NCBI GenBank assembly: GCA_000702025.1
Contig: JNKJ01000026.1
Location: 1 to 64,000, forward strand
Length of the DNA: 64,000 nucleotides
Reading direction: 5' to 3'
Source: Blautia schinkii DSM 10518
Lineage (GTDB): Bacteria; Bacillota; Clostridia; Lachnospirales; Lachnospiraceae
Below the pieces are notes generated by a model. That model made no database searches, was not told the DNA's origin, and saw nothing but the letters and a program-made list of their open reading frames with translations. Shown here piece by piece: positions 1 to 8,421 of this stretch. Every line of letters begins with the position of its first letter. Within the stretch, counting starts at the first letter, position 1. The position numbers and the translations under genes are program-made.

Positions 1-106
1 TGCTCGCTTCCCTTCAACTAATCGGTAACTGCGACTAAGCCGCTCGAGAAGAGCTCTCGCGGCTAAGTCTCCGTAACCGCTGGATTTTCAGGCGCGCTTC
101 CGCAAA
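1..106 (+). repeat. Palindromic non-coding repeat, copy 1
   Basis: The segment begins TGCTCGCTTCCCTTCAACTA and ends with the block GGATTTTCAGGCGCGCTTC plus CGCAAA. Between these flanks lies an imperfect 57-bp palindrome (about 23-79). Its outer stem is CGGT (23-26) with ACCG (76-79), and an inner CCGC/GCGG stem follows. An inverted second copy with the same flanks lies at 485-589. The left end touches the window edge, so the element may extend further. No coding capacity is seen. It resembles an extragenic palindromic repeat or the DNA of a structured RNA; I recognise no named family. Confidence 0.75.
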
Positions 107-432
107 ATCTGCCTGACAAGCCCCCGCACCGCTTCCCCTTATCCTCGCCTTTTTCTACGTTTTCGGTTCTTTCGTGAGTTTGATTTTTTCACCGTAAGAT
201 TTATTTGTTTTTGCGAGTAATGGGGTAAGTGTCTATGCTTGTGTGTATATTTAGCGGCACAGTGTGCCGGTGGTACGTGTACAGCGCTGACTGTGGCGGA
301 GCATAGATTAAATTTTTTGGCCGCGCTAAAAGCTTTATGTCCTGTCAGCTTGATGCGAGGTGTTCGACTTACGTTTTGACAGCATTCCGGATAAAACGAC
401 AAACCCTATGAAGGGGTGGGAACGTAGAGGAA

Positions 433-641
433 GGTGGGAGAAAGGCGGCCGGGGAGCCGGGCTGGGAAAACCGCGTGAGGATGATTTGCGGAAGCGCGCC
501 TGAAAATCCAATGCCTACGGAGATTTAGGCGCGAACGCTCTCGTGAGCGTCTTAGTCGCAGTTGGCATTTAGTTGAAGGGAAGCGAGCATCAGCCTCACG
601 CGGTTTCCCCTGCCCGGCTCCCCGGCCGCCTTTCTCTCACC
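433..641. repeat. Long inverted repeat, 47-bp arms
   Basis: Arms 433-479 and 595-641 are reverse complements at 44 of 47 positions and share the G+C-rich core GGCGGCCGGGGAGCCGGGC. They enclose repeat copy 2. The stretch 107-432 between the two repeats has no supported gene: its only long ORF has a TTG start, no ribosome binding site and a low-complexity basic tail. No T-run follows the arms, so this is not a simple terminator. Confidence 0.8.
485..589 (-). repeat. Palindromic non-coding repeat, copy 2 (inverted)
   Basis: Read on the minus strand, this repeats the flanks of the copy at 1-106 almost base for base. The outer stem differs: AATGCC (510-515) pairs with GGCATT (564-569), where copy 1 uses CGGT with ACCG. 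The inner stem also differs but still pairs (ACGCTC with GAGCGT). Pairing is kept while sequence changes, which suggests selection on the folded or palindromic form. The copy sits at the tip of a larger hairpin with arms 433-479 and 595-641. Confidence 0.75.
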
Positions 642-688
642 GTTCGATAACTTCTCGGGGAACCCCTTCCAATTCATAAAATAATAAG

Positions 689-717
689 TTTACGAACCGC
701 ATAATGTGTAATATACT
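689..717 (+). promoter_or_regulatory. Probable sigma-A promoter of uppP
   Basis: A TTTACG -35 box (689-694) and a TATACT -10 box (712-717) are separated by 17 bp. They lie about 115 bp upstream of the uppP start codon. A GAGGACGGA/TCCGTCCTC hairpin (721-758) begins almost at the predicted transcription start. Confidence 0.5.
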
Positions 718-720
718 TAA

Positions 721-758
721 GAGGACGGAAATCTTGAAGTCATAGAATCTCCGTCCTC
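721..758 (+). other. Hairpin in the uppP leader
   Basis: GAGGACGGA (721-729) pairs perfectly with TCCGTCCTC (750-758) around a 20-nt loop. It would form at or near the 5' end of the uppP transcript. The T-run is poor (GTTATTGATTT), so it could be a weak terminator, an attenuator or a 5' stabilising stem. Confidence 0.45.
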
Positions 759-832
759 GTTATTGATTTCAGGGGCAGCCTGCGGGAGGTTTCAGAAAAT
801 ATGCGAGAATGCAGAAACAGAAAGGGGAGCTT

Positions 833-1735
833 ATGGATATTATTGAAATACTGAAAGTAATTTTGCTGGGAATTGTGGAGGGAATCACGGAGTGGCTGCC
901 GATCAGCAGTACGGGACATATGATTCTTGTGGATGAATTTATCAAATTAAACGTCACGCCTGAGTTCAAGGAGTTTTTCCTTGTGGTCATCCAGCTTGGG
1001 GCAATCCTTGCGGTGGTGGTGTTGTTTTGGGGGAAGCTGTGGCCTTTCTATAACCGTCCGCTGTCGAAGAGCACGAAGGCTGCACTCAATAAGCAGCCGG
1101 CTGTTTCCAGAGGCGTAATGACCTTTGTAGAGCGCTTTTGTGACAAAGATAAATGGGTGCTGTGGTTTAAAATACTGGTCGCATGTATCCCGACGATTGT
1201 CATTGCGCTTCCGTTTAATGATATTATTGAGGAGAAGTTTAATAATTATCTGGTGGTAGCGATTGCGCTGATTTTCTATGGCGTACTGTTTATTGTGATT
1301 GAAAATTATAATAAGCGTAGAAAGCCTGTATGCACCAATTTAGATAATCTCAGCTTTAAGACCGCTTTTCTCATCGGGATTTTCCAGGTGCTTTCCGTAA
1401 TTCCGGGTACCTCGCGTTCCGGTTCTACGATCATCGGCGGTATCCTTGTGGGAACCTCCAGGACGGTGGCTGCGGAATTTACCTTTTTCCTGGCGATTCC
1501 GGTGATGTTCGGGGCCAGCCTTTTAAAGCTAGTGAAGTTTGGATTAAGCTTTACAGGTGCCGAGGTTCTGATTCTTGTGATTGGCCTGGTTGTGGCTTTT
1601 GTAGTGTCTATTCTGGCAATCAAATTCCTGATGGGGTATATCAAGAAGCATGACTTCAAAGTGTTTGGCTGGTACCGGATTGTGCTTGGTATTCTGGTCA
1701 TCGGATATTTTATTGGTAAAAATGTTATGGGATAA
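833..1735 (+). CDS. uppP: Undecaprenyl-diphosphate phosphatase (BacA/UppP)
   Basis: This 300-residue membrane enzyme dephosphorylates undecaprenyl diphosphate to recycle the lipid carrier of peptidoglycan synthesis; loss or gain changes bacitracin sensitivity (family knowledge). The first catalytic motif, [15 protein letters not shown], lies near residues 15-30 and the second, PGTSRSGST, near 190-199. Both are intact. Multiple hydrophobic segments fill the rest, as expected for the family. I chose the ATG at 833 because AGGGGAG lies just upstream and homologues begin at this point; an in-frame ATG at 809 has no suitably placed ribosome binding site. The stop codon lies in the first unit of a tandem repeat that leads to glpK. 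Confidence 0.95.
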   Translation: MDIIEILKVILLGIVEGITEWLPISSTGHMILVDEFIKLNVTPEFKEFFLVVIQLGAILAVVVLFWGKLWPFYNRPLSKSTKAALNKQPAVSRGVMTFVERFCDKDKWVLWFKILVACIPTIVIALPFNDIIEEKFNNYLVVAIALIFYGVLFIVIENYNKRRKPVCTNLDNLSFKTAFLIGIFQVLSVIPGTSRSGSTIIGGILVGTSRTVAAEFTFFLAIPVMFGASLLKLVKFGLSFTGAEVLILVIGLVVAFVVSILAIKFLMGYIKKHDFKVFGWYRIVLGILVIGYFIGKNVMG

Positions 1736-1825
1736 AACAAAAGCTTATGGGATGAATCAAATTTTATATAGGGATAAAACAAAAGTTTATGGAATGAATC
1801 CCTCTTTGTTGGGATAAAACAAAAA
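1729..1825 (+). repeat. Three tandem repeats between uppP and glpK
   Basis: The string GGGATAAAACAAAA occurs at 1729, 1771 and 1811, spaced 42 and 40 bp apart, with further partial identity between copies (TTATGG.ATGAATC). The first copy contains the uppP stop codon, so the array looks like a duplication of the gene's extreme 3' end. The third copy runs into the glpK ribosome binding site. Confidence 0.8.
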
Positions 1826-1839
1826 CGGAGGTACATAGT

Positions 1840-3336
1840 ATGGGAAAGTATGTAATGGCATTGGATCAGGGGACGACCAGCTCGCGCTGTATTCTGTTTG
1901 ACAAGCTGGGTAATATGTGCAGTGTGGCGCAGAAGGAGTTTACCCAGTATTACCCGAAGCCGGGCTGGGTGGAGCACGATCCGCATGAAATCTGGTCCTC
2001 ACAGATGGCTGTGGCTACGGAGGCAATGGGTAAGATCGGGGCTGACGCAGGGGATATCAACGCGATCGGCATTACAAACCAGAGAGAAACTACAATCGTG
2101 TGGGATAAGACAACAGGAAACCCTATTTATCCCGCGATTGTGTGGCAGTGCCGCCGTACGTCGGATATGATCGACGAACTGGAAAAGGAAGGGTTCACAG
2201 AGATTATCCGCAAGAAAACAGGGTTGATTCCGGATGCTTATTTTTCCGGTACAAAAATTAAATGGATACTGGATTATGTACACGGAGCCAGGGAAGCGGC
2301 GGAAAAAGGCGAACTCCTTTTCGGTACTGTGGACACCTGGCTGATCTGGAAGCTTACAAAGGGTGAAGTACATGTGACTGATTATACGAATGCTTCCCGC
2401 ACCATGCTTTTTGACATCCATAAAAAGCAGTGGGATGACGAGATTCTTAAGCGCCTGGATATTCCCAAATGTATGCTTCCTGAAGTAAAGCCAAGCAGCT
2501 GCATTTATGGATATACGAATGAGAATCTGATTGGCGGGCGTATCCCTATCGCCGGGGCTGCGGGGGATCAGCAGTCCGCGCTCTTCGGGCAATGCTGCTT
2601 CGAATCCGGTGACGTGAAAAATACATACGGCACAGGCTGCTTTCTGTTGATGCATACCGGAAATCAAGCGGTGGAGTCCAGCCATGGGCTTCTCACCACA
2701 ATCGCGGTAAATGCAGACGGTACGCCTGGATATGCGCTGGAGGGAAGCGTTTTTGTGGCCGGAGCGGCAATCCAGTGGCTCCGGGACGAGGTGCAGATAT
2801 TGGAAAATGCGCCCGCCTCTGAGGAGTATTGCCTTTCCGTGCCTGATACAAACGGTGTTTATGTGGTGCCTGCGTTTACCGGACTTGGCGCGCCGTACTG
2901 GGATCAGTATGCGAGAGGCGCTGTGCTCGGACTCACCAGAGGGGCGGGAAAGGCCCATCTCATCCGGGCTACGGTGGAATCTCTGGCTTATCAGGTAGGT
3001 GATGTCATCCGTGCGATGCAGAAGGATGCAGGTGTTAGACTCAATTCCCTGCGCGTGGACGGAGGAGCCAGCGCCAACAATTTCCTCATGCAGTTTCAGG
3101 CAGACCTTCTCGATGCGGAGGTAGTGCGCCCAAGCTGTATTGAAACCACAGCGCTTGGGGCTGCATACCTGGCAGGACTGGCTACAGGCTTTTGGAACGG
3201 AGCAGAGGAAGTGAAACGCAACTGGCAGATGGAAAGGATTTTCCGTCCGGAAATCAGCGAGGACAAGCGTGCCCGCATGTTGAAGGGGTGGGAAAAAGCA
3301 GTGCAGTGTACCTTTGACTGGGCAAAAGAGGATTAA
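1840..3336 (+). CDS. glpK: Glycerol kinase
   Basis: This enzyme phosphorylates glycerol to sn-glycerol 3-phosphate with ATP in the cytoplasm. It belongs to the FGGY kinase family and its 498 residues match the usual length. DQGTTSSR (residues 9-16) is the N-terminal phosphate-binding motif, [10 protein letters not shown] lies mid-protein and GLGAPYWD starts near residue 348. A GGAGG site lies 8 bp before the ATG. In many Firmicutes the loop before the PIAG.AGDQQ motif carries a histidine phosphorylated by HPr. Here that loop reads [15 protein letters not shown] and has no histidine, so PTS control by that route is not evident (inference). No glycerol facilitator or glpD lies in the window. 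Confidence 0.97.
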   Translation: MGKYVMALDQGTTSSRCILFDKLGNMCSVAQKEFTQYYPKPGWVEHDPHEIWSSQMAVATEAMGKIGADAGDINAIGITNQRETTIVWDKTTGNPIYPAIVWQCRRTSDMIDELEKEGFTEIIRKKTGLIPDAYFSGTKIKWILDYVHGAREAAEKGELLFGTVDTWLIWKLTKGEVHVTDYTNASRTMLFDIHKKQWDDEILKRLDIPKCMLPEVKPSSCIYGYTNENLIGGRIPIAGAAGDQQSALFGQCCFESGDVKNTYGTGCFLLMHTGNQAVESSHGLLTTIAVNADGTPGYALEGSVFVAGAAIQWLRDEVQILENAPASEEYCLSVPDTNGVYVVPAFTGLGAPYWDQYARGAVLGLTRGAGKAHLIRATVESLAYQVGDVIRAMQKDAGVRLNSLRVDGGASANNFLMQFQADLLDAEVVRPSCIETTALGAAYLAGLATGFWNGAEEVKRNWQMERIFRPEISEDKRARMLKGWEKAVQCTFDWAKED

Positions 3337-3401
3337 AGCAAATATTTTCAGGCTTTCAGGGAGCACAAAAAAATGTCCGCGGGACAAGCGGCAGATAGAC
3401 G

Positions 3402-3430
3402 AAAAAAGAGGAGGATTCCTCCTCTTTTTT
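3402..3430 (+). terminator. Rho-independent terminator after glpK
   Basis: AAAAAAGAGGAGGA pairs with TCCTCCTCTTTTTT around a very short loop. The 3' arm ends in a T-run, and it stands 65 bp after the glpK stop. Confidence 0.9.
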
Positions 3431-3520
3431 GTAGAAAAAACCCATAGGAATTTAGGCCGAAAATGATATAATGTAGCAGTGCTAAAATGAGAAAATTAAC
3501 GATATGGAGGAAACAAATGT

Positions 3521-4825
3521 ATGGAGTCCTATGGGTTTTTACTGGATCTGGCCCTGATTTTACTATCAACTAAGCTCTTCGGGCTTTTGACGAAGCGGAT
3601 ACATATGCCCCAGGTGGTGGGGGCATTGGTTGCCGGACTTTTGATGGGACCGGCGGTGTTTAATATTATCCATGAAACGGAGTTTATCCATCAGATGTCA
3701 GAGATAGGCGTGATTGTGCTTATGTTCTGTGCCGGTCTGGAAACAGATATTGATGAGCTCAAGCGTTGCGGAAAAGCTTCTTTTATTATCGCCTTGCTGG
3801 GTGTGCTGATTCCGCTGGCCGGAGGTTTCGGAGTGGCATGGTTCTTTAACCGTCCGGGTATGATCGAGTCTACGGCCAACAGCAGCCTGTTCCTGCAGAA
3901 TATTTTTATTGGTGTGATACTCACCGCTACTTCGGTTAGTATTTCGGTGGAAACACTTAAGGAAATGGGCAAGCTTAACACCAAGGCAGGAAATGCCATT
4001 CTCGGCGCTGCTATAATCGACGACATTCTTGGTATTATTGCACTCACTCTGATCACGAGTATGGCAGATACCAATGTAAATATTTTTATTGTTCTGCTGA
4101 AGATTTTTGGCTTTTTGGTGATGGTGGCTGTGGCGGGCGTGCTGCTTCACCGTATTTACAAATTTTGGGTGCAGCGCTATGAGGGTAATCTCAGAAGATT
4201 CGTAATTGCAGCCTTTGTCATCTGCTTATTGATGGCATATTTTGCGGAAGTTATCTTCGGTGTGGCTGATATTACCGGAGCATTTTTCGCCGGATTGATG
4301 GTTACCAAGACTACGAAGACCAACTATGTTGCTAAGCGATTTGACACCCTGTCGTACATACTTTTGTCACCTATATTTTTTGCGAGTATAGGCATTCAGG
4401 TCCAGCTCCCCGGGATGACTGCTAATATCATCTGGTTTGCAGTGATTCTTACTGTGGTGGCTATTCTTACCAAGATTGTGGGCTGTGGTTTCGGTGCGAA
4501 AATGTGCGGTTATAAAAATAAAGACTGTATCCGTATTGGAGCAGGTATGATTTCGCGAGGCGAGGTCGCGCTCATCGTGGCTGCAAAGGGAAATGCCGTA
4601 GGCCTCATGTCCGCAGCATTATTAGGCCCGGTAGTCATTGTGGTGGTGCTCACTACGATTGTTGCGCCAATCCTTCTCAAGATTACCTTTTCCCATAAGA
4701 AAAAATCCGGCGGCAGCGGTACCCCAGAGGAAGTCGAGATTCCATATGAGTCCGATTTGATGAAGAATTATAATCAGAAAGAAAGCTGGGAGGTGTCCGT
4801 ACATCCCCAGGAATTCAGTAGATAA
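3521..4825 (+). CDS. Cation:proton antiporter, CPA2 / Kef type
   Basis: This 434-residue integral membrane protein matches the Na+/H+ exchanger fold of the CPA2 family (PF00999). It begins with a long hydrophobic segment, and roughly a dozen hydrophobic segments follow. The typical QVVGALVAGLLMGP motif lies near residues 30-45. GAAIIDDILGI carries the paired acidic residues at the ion-binding site. A short polar C-terminal tail follows the last membrane segment; there is no RCK/TrkA-N domain. A TGGAGG site stands 10 bp before the ATG. A nearby ATG at 3517 is out of frame. The ion specificity (Na+ or K+) cannot be read from the sequence. The gene is separated from glpK by a terminator and appears to have its own promoter, with TATAAT at 3467-3472 and no clear -35. 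Confidence 0.9.
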   Translation: MESYGFLLDLALILLSTKLFGLLTKRIHMPQVVGALVAGLLMGPAVFNIIHETEFIHQMSEIGVIVLMFCAGLETDIDELKRCGKASFIIALLGVLIPLAGGFGVAWFFNRPGMIESTANSSLFLQNIFIGVILTATSVSISVETLKEMGKLNTKAGNAILGAAIIDDILGIIALTLITSMADTNVNIFIVLLKIFGFLVMVAVAGVLLHRIYKFWVQRYEGNLRRFVIAAFVICLLMAYFAEVIFGVADITGAFFAGLMVTKTTKTNYVAKRFDTLSYILLSPIFFASIGIQVQLPGMTANIIWFAVILTVVAILTKIVGCGFGAKMCGYKNKDCIRIGAGMISRGEVALIVAAKGNAVGLMSAALLGPVVIVVVLTTIVAPILLKITFSHKKKSGGSGTPEEVEIPYESDLMKNYNQKESWEVSVHPQEFSR

Positions 4826-4876
4826 GGTCTATAACAAATTAAGGTTTATACTAAATACTTAAGGAGGCAGAAGATA

Positions 4877-5731
4877 ATGAAACGCAAATATACAGTAATT
4901 GCATTATGTGCCGCTATAACTCTGACAGCTGCAGGGTGTGGTAAAGGAAATGGTATAGCGGAAATTACCCCTACACCGGCCCCAACCGCGACGCCCACCC
5001 CTGTCCCGGCCACGCCAACACCTATGCCGACACCAACATCTGCGCCCCGCAAAATTGGCGTAAAAACTGCAGATGCTAAATTTGTATCTCTTACCAACAG
5101 CACAGGAAAAGTGCTGCGCGGCATTTATCTGAGGACCTCCGGAAGTGAGGAGTGGGGCGAAAACCTAATCCCCACGGAGTCATCTGTAAAGGTTTCTGAG
5201 GAGGTGCAGATGTATTATAGTCCCTCAGAAGAGACGGATGCAGTATATGATTTGCAGATTGTGATCAGCAGTGATGAGGCTTATGAGATATACAGTGCGG
5301 ATTTGTCTGATATGGAAAAGACGAGTCTGCTTATCCAGGACGATATGGCTTTTCTGCGATATATGAGCCTTAGTTCCAAGAAGGAAATGAACACAAAGGA
5401 TAACGAACAGGCAGACGTTTATGACGACAGTTCTGATGATGAGAATTATGATAGTAATTATGATTCGGATGATAGCGACTATGACGATGACGGCTATTAT
5501 GATCCGGATTATGATAATGGTGATGACAACGGCAATAACAGCGATGATATTGGCGGGGATGATACCGGTGATGACAATGGAACGGATGACGGAAACAACG
5601 GAGACGGAGACGGCGGCTATGACGATGGCGGAGATGATACCGGCGACGGAGATGGCAGCTATGATGATGACGGCAATGATGGCGGCGGTGATATCGTCTG
5701 GGACGAGAATGGAAATTGGACCGAGAATTGA
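4877..5731 (+). CDS. Lipoprotein with TP-rich linker and Asp/Gly-rich tail
   Basis: I do not recognise a family. The protein has 284 residues. It starts with a lipoprotein signal peptide ending in the lipobox TAAGC (Cys near 21), so it should be anchored on the outer face of the membrane. A Thr-Pro repeat linker (about residues 32-58) leads to a folded domain of about 110 residues. The last 110 residues are almost entirely Asp, Gly, Asn, Tyr and Ser in short DDG-type repeats, giving an extremely acidic tail that could bind metal ions (inference). TAAGGAGG precedes the ATG. It lies 36 bp before modA and probably shares its transcript. The low-complexity tail gives long spurious ORFs on other frames. 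Confidence 0.8.
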   Translation: MKRKYTVIALCAAITLTAAGCGKGNGIAEITPTPAPTATPTPVPATPTPMPTPTSAPRKIGVKTADAKFVSLTNSTGKVLRGIYLRTSGSEEWGENLIPTESSVKVSEEVQMYYSPSEETDAVYDLQIVISSDEAYEIYSADLSDMEKTSLLIQDDMAFLRYMSLSSKKEMNTKDNEQADVYDDSSDDENYDSNYDSDDSDYDDDGYYDPDYDNGDDNGNNSDDIGGDDTGDDNGTDDGNNGDGDGGYDDGGDDTGDGDGSYDDDGNDGGGDIVWDENGNWTEN

Positions 5732-5767
5732 TTGGTTTGGAGCTGGTGCCAAAGGGGAAGTGAAGGT

Positions 5768-6595
5768 ATGATAAAAAGAGTATTTGCAGCATGTATGTCA
5801 GGATTATTAAGTGCAGCACTTTTATGCGGAAATGTATATGCCGCAGAGAAGGACGAGCTGAAAAGTGATTTAGAGGGAGAGGTTTATACCTTTATTGCCG
5901 CAAGCCTTTCCAATGCCATGGAGGAAATACAGAAGAAGTTTCATGAACTTTATCCTGAGGTGGAGATTCTATATAATGCAGACAGCTCCGGTACTCTGCA
6001 GACACAGATTGAGGAAGGGGCCCGCTGTGATATCTTTTTTTCTGCTGCAAGCAAGCAGATGGATGCTCTTATAGAAGGAGGTCAGGCGAAGGCGGATTCC
6101 GTGGTCAATCTTCTGGAGAATAAGGTGGTACTGATCAAGCCTGTGGGCGGAGAGACGAAGGTCACTGGTTTTGAGAATATCATGGACGCGGCCAACATGG
6201 CTCTGGCAGGAGACAGTGTGCCGGTGGGCCAGTATGCCAGAGAGATTTTTGAAAATCTTGGTATATCAGAAGAAGTTAAAAAAATGGAGATCAATGAGGG
6301 TAAAAATGTAACGGAGGTGCTGGCCGCTGTGAGCGAGGGCAGCAATGAGGTAGGTGTGGTGTATGCCACAGATGCGGCTTCGGTGTCGGACAGCGTAGAT
6401 GTGATTGCCGAAGCACCTGACGGATCACTTAAAACACCGGTGCTGTATCCTGTGGGCCTTATCACAGACCAGGAGGCAAAAGAGAGTGAGCGGCAGGCTG
6501 CGGAAGCTTTTCTGGAGTACCTGCAGTCTGATGAAGCACTCAGAGTATTCCAAGAATATGGATTTGCACCGTATAAGGGAGGCACTGAGGAGTGA
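5768..6595 (+). CDS. modA: Molybdate ABC transporter, substrate-binding protein
   Basis: This 275-residue exported protein captures molybdate (or tungstate) and delivers it to ModB. A signal peptide spans about residues 1-24. The motif FIAASLSNAMEEI opens the mature fold, and SSGTLQTQIEEG with CDIFFSAA matches the ModA oxyanion-binding regions. The cysteine near residue 19 is preceded by ALL rather than a good lipobox, so lipidation is uncertain. I chose the ATG at 5768, preceded by GGGGAAGTGAAGG, over a longer frame from 5732. It is followed by modB after 54 bp. Confidence 0.93.
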   Translation: MIKRVFAACMSGLLSAALLCGNVYAAEKDELKSDLEGEVYTFIAASLSNAMEEIQKKFHELYPEVEILYNADSSGTLQTQIEEGARCDIFFSAASKQMDALIEGGQAKADSVVNLLENKVVLIKPVGGETKVTGFENIMDAANMALAGDSVPVGQYAREIFENLGISEEVKKMEINEGKNVTEVLAAVSEGSNEVGVVYATDAASVSDSVDVIAEAPDGSLKTPVLYPVGLITDQEAKESERQAAEAFLEYLQSDEALRVFQEYGFAPYKGGTEE

Positions 6596-6649
6596 GCCAG
6601 TGAACCGGCAGATTGGATACTGCGGAGTGAAAAGGCGGTTTAAAGGACA

Positions 6650-7345
6650 ATGACAGAATTTTTACAGAGTATTAATTGGAGTCCTTTGTGGATTTCTCTA
6701 AAAACCGGGCTGGTGGCCACGGTGATTGCTTTTTTTCTGGGGATATTCTGCGCCAGAAAGGTCATGAAACTGCATCCCACAGCCAGGGGGATTCTGGACG
6801 GTATTCTTACTATGCCGCTGGTGCTGCCCCCGACTGTGGCGGGCTTTTTTCTCCTGCTGATTTTCAGTGTGAAACGGCCGCTGGGGAGTTTTCTTCTTGA
6901 GAATTTTGACTGGAAGATTGTTCAGACCTGGAAGGGGTGTGTGATTGCAGCGGCAGTGATTGCTTTTCCGCTTATGTACCGTAATGCCCGGGCTGCCTTT
7001 GAGCAGGTGGATGTGAATCTGATATACGCCGGGGAGACGCTGGGAATGAGCGACAGCAGAATCTTCTGGAAGGTTGTGATGCCGACAGCCGCTCCGGGTA
7101 TTGCTTCCGGCACGGTGCTGGCCTTTGCCCGGGCGATTGGAGAATACGGGGCCACATCCATGCTGGCCGGGAATATATTAGGGAAAACCCGGACAGTGTC
7201 CGTAGCGATCGCTTCTGAGACGGCCGCCGGGAATTATGGGATGGCAGGCTTTTGGGTTGCAGTGATCATTTTAATTTCCTTTGTGATAGTAGCTGCCATC
7301 AATGTTGTATCTGGCAGAGGAATGAAAACGAAAAGGTGGATGTAA
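6650..7345 (+). CDS. modB: Molybdate ABC transporter, permease
   Basis: This 231-residue inner-membrane permease has five or six hydrophobic segments. The cytoplasmic EAA loop reads AGETLGMSDSRIFWKVVMP and contacts the ModC ATPase. The stretch AFARAIGEYGATSMLAGN is highly typical of ModB. AAAGG lies just before the ATG. The stop codon TAA shares its last base with the modC start codon, so the two are translationally coupled. Confidence 0.95.
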   Translation: MTEFLQSINWSPLWISLKTGLVATVIAFFLGIFCARKVMKLHPTARGILDGILTMPLVLPPTVAGFFLLLIFSVKRPLGSFLLENFDWKIVQTWKGCVIAAAVIAFPLMYRNARAAFEQVDVNLIYAGETLGMSDSRIFWKVVMPTAAPGIASGTVLAFARAIGEYGATSMLAGNILGKTRTVSVAIASETAAGNYGMAGFWVAVIILISFVIVAAINVVSGRGMKTKRWM

Positions 7346-8421
7346 TGGCTGTCAGTATAGATATACAGAAGAAATTCCGTGGCTTTGAGCTTCGGGTAAA
7401 GCTTGAGAGTGGCTCAGGTGCAATGGGCATCCTTGGCGCATCCGGAAGTGGGAAAAGTATGACGCTCCGCTGTATCGCGGGAATTGAGAAGCCGGATGCG
7501 GGCAGGATTATTGTCAACGGCAAGACTATGTTCGATTCTGAAAGAGGGATAAACTTAAAGCCTCAGGAGCGCAGGATTGGTTATCTTTTTCAGAATTATG
7601 CCTTGTTTCCCACAATGACGGTGGAGGAGAACATCGGTTGCGGTTTCCGCGGCAGGAGGAATAGCACATGCGGCGGAAAGGCGGAGAGGGCGGTTAAAAT
7701 CGGGGATTTCATTCAGCGTTATCAGTTGCAGGGGCTTGAGAAGCATTATCCTTCCCAGCTTTCCGGCGGGCAGCAGCAGCGGGTGGCTCTTGCACGGATG
7801 ATGATTGGGGAGCCCGAAATGATTCTTCTGGATGAGCCGTTTTCTGCTCTTGACGGGTATTTGAAGGACGTGATGCAGCGGGATATGCAGGATTTTCTTA
7901 AGGATTATCCGGGAGATATGATGCTTGTGACCCACAGCAGGGATGAGGCGTACAAGTTCTGCACTCATCTCATGTTGATGAGAGAAGGAAGGGCTATGAT
8001 TTCCGGTGAGATAAAGGAGATTTTTGAGCATCCCAAGCTTCTGGATGCAGCCAGGCTTACGGGCTGTAAAAATTTTTCGCGTATTGAGAGATTGGATGAG
8101 CATCATTTATATGCTCTTGATTGGGGAATCAGACTTGCGGTGGAGGAAGCAGTGGGGCAGGATGTGACCCATGTAGGCATCCGCGGACATTGGATGCGTC
8201 CCGCAGAGGAGGAGAGAGAGAATTGTCTGCCTGTGGAAGTGACGGAATATATCGAAACGACCTTTGAGCATCAATACATGATAAAAAATCCCCGCATGGC
8301 GGAGACACAGTGCGTGTGGTGGATGCGGCCAAAGAGCAGCTTTTCTGAGAGAGCGGACGAAGGAGTTCCTCCATATCTGTGCCTCCCGCCGGAGCATTTG
8401 ATGCTTTTGCGGGAAAATTAA
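7345..8421 (+). CDS. modC: Molybdate ABC transporter, ATP-binding protein
   Basis: This 358-residue ATPase energises ModB. Walker A GASGSGKS is near residues 30-37, the signature LSGGQQQR near 138-145 and Walker B MILLDEP near 159-165. The last 120 residues are diverged but sit where ModC carries its molybdate-sensing TOBE domain. The ATG at 7345 overlaps the modB stop by one base and has AAAAGGTGG upstream; a longer in-frame ORF from 7252 lies inside modB and is rejected. The 3' end overlaps the convergent regulator gene by 4 bp. Confidence 0.94.
   Translation: MAVSIDIQKKFRGFELRVKLESGSGAMGILGASGSGKSMTLRCIAGIEKPDAGRIIVNGKTMFDSERGINLKPQERRIGYLFQNYALFPTMTVEENIGCGFRGRRNSTCGGKAERAVKIGDFIQRYQLQGLEKHYPSQLSGGQQQRVALARMMIGEPEMILLDEPFSALDGYLKDVMQRDMQDFLKDYPGDMMLVTHSRDEAYKFCTHLMLMREGRAMISGEIKEIFEHPKLLDAARLTGCKNFSRIERLDEHHLYALDWGIRLAVEEAVGQDVTHVGIRGHWMRPAEEERENCLPVEVTEYIETTFEHQYMIKNPRMAETQCVWWMRPKSSFSERADEGVPPYLCLPPEHLMLLREN

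Noticed and set aside
139-402. 87-codon minus-strand ORF between the two palindromic repeats
   Set aside because: It begins with TTG, has no ribosome binding site, is rich in basic low-complexity sequence and lies in an inverted-repeat interior.
1999-3387. 462-codon ORF antisense to glpK
   Set aside because: It has no binding site or plausible protein features; glpK is a clear real gene in the same place.
5225-5752. ORFs antisense to the acidic tail of the lipoprotein
   Set aside because: They arise from the low-complexity Asp/Gly codons and show an Ile-Val-Ala pattern typical of reverse frames.
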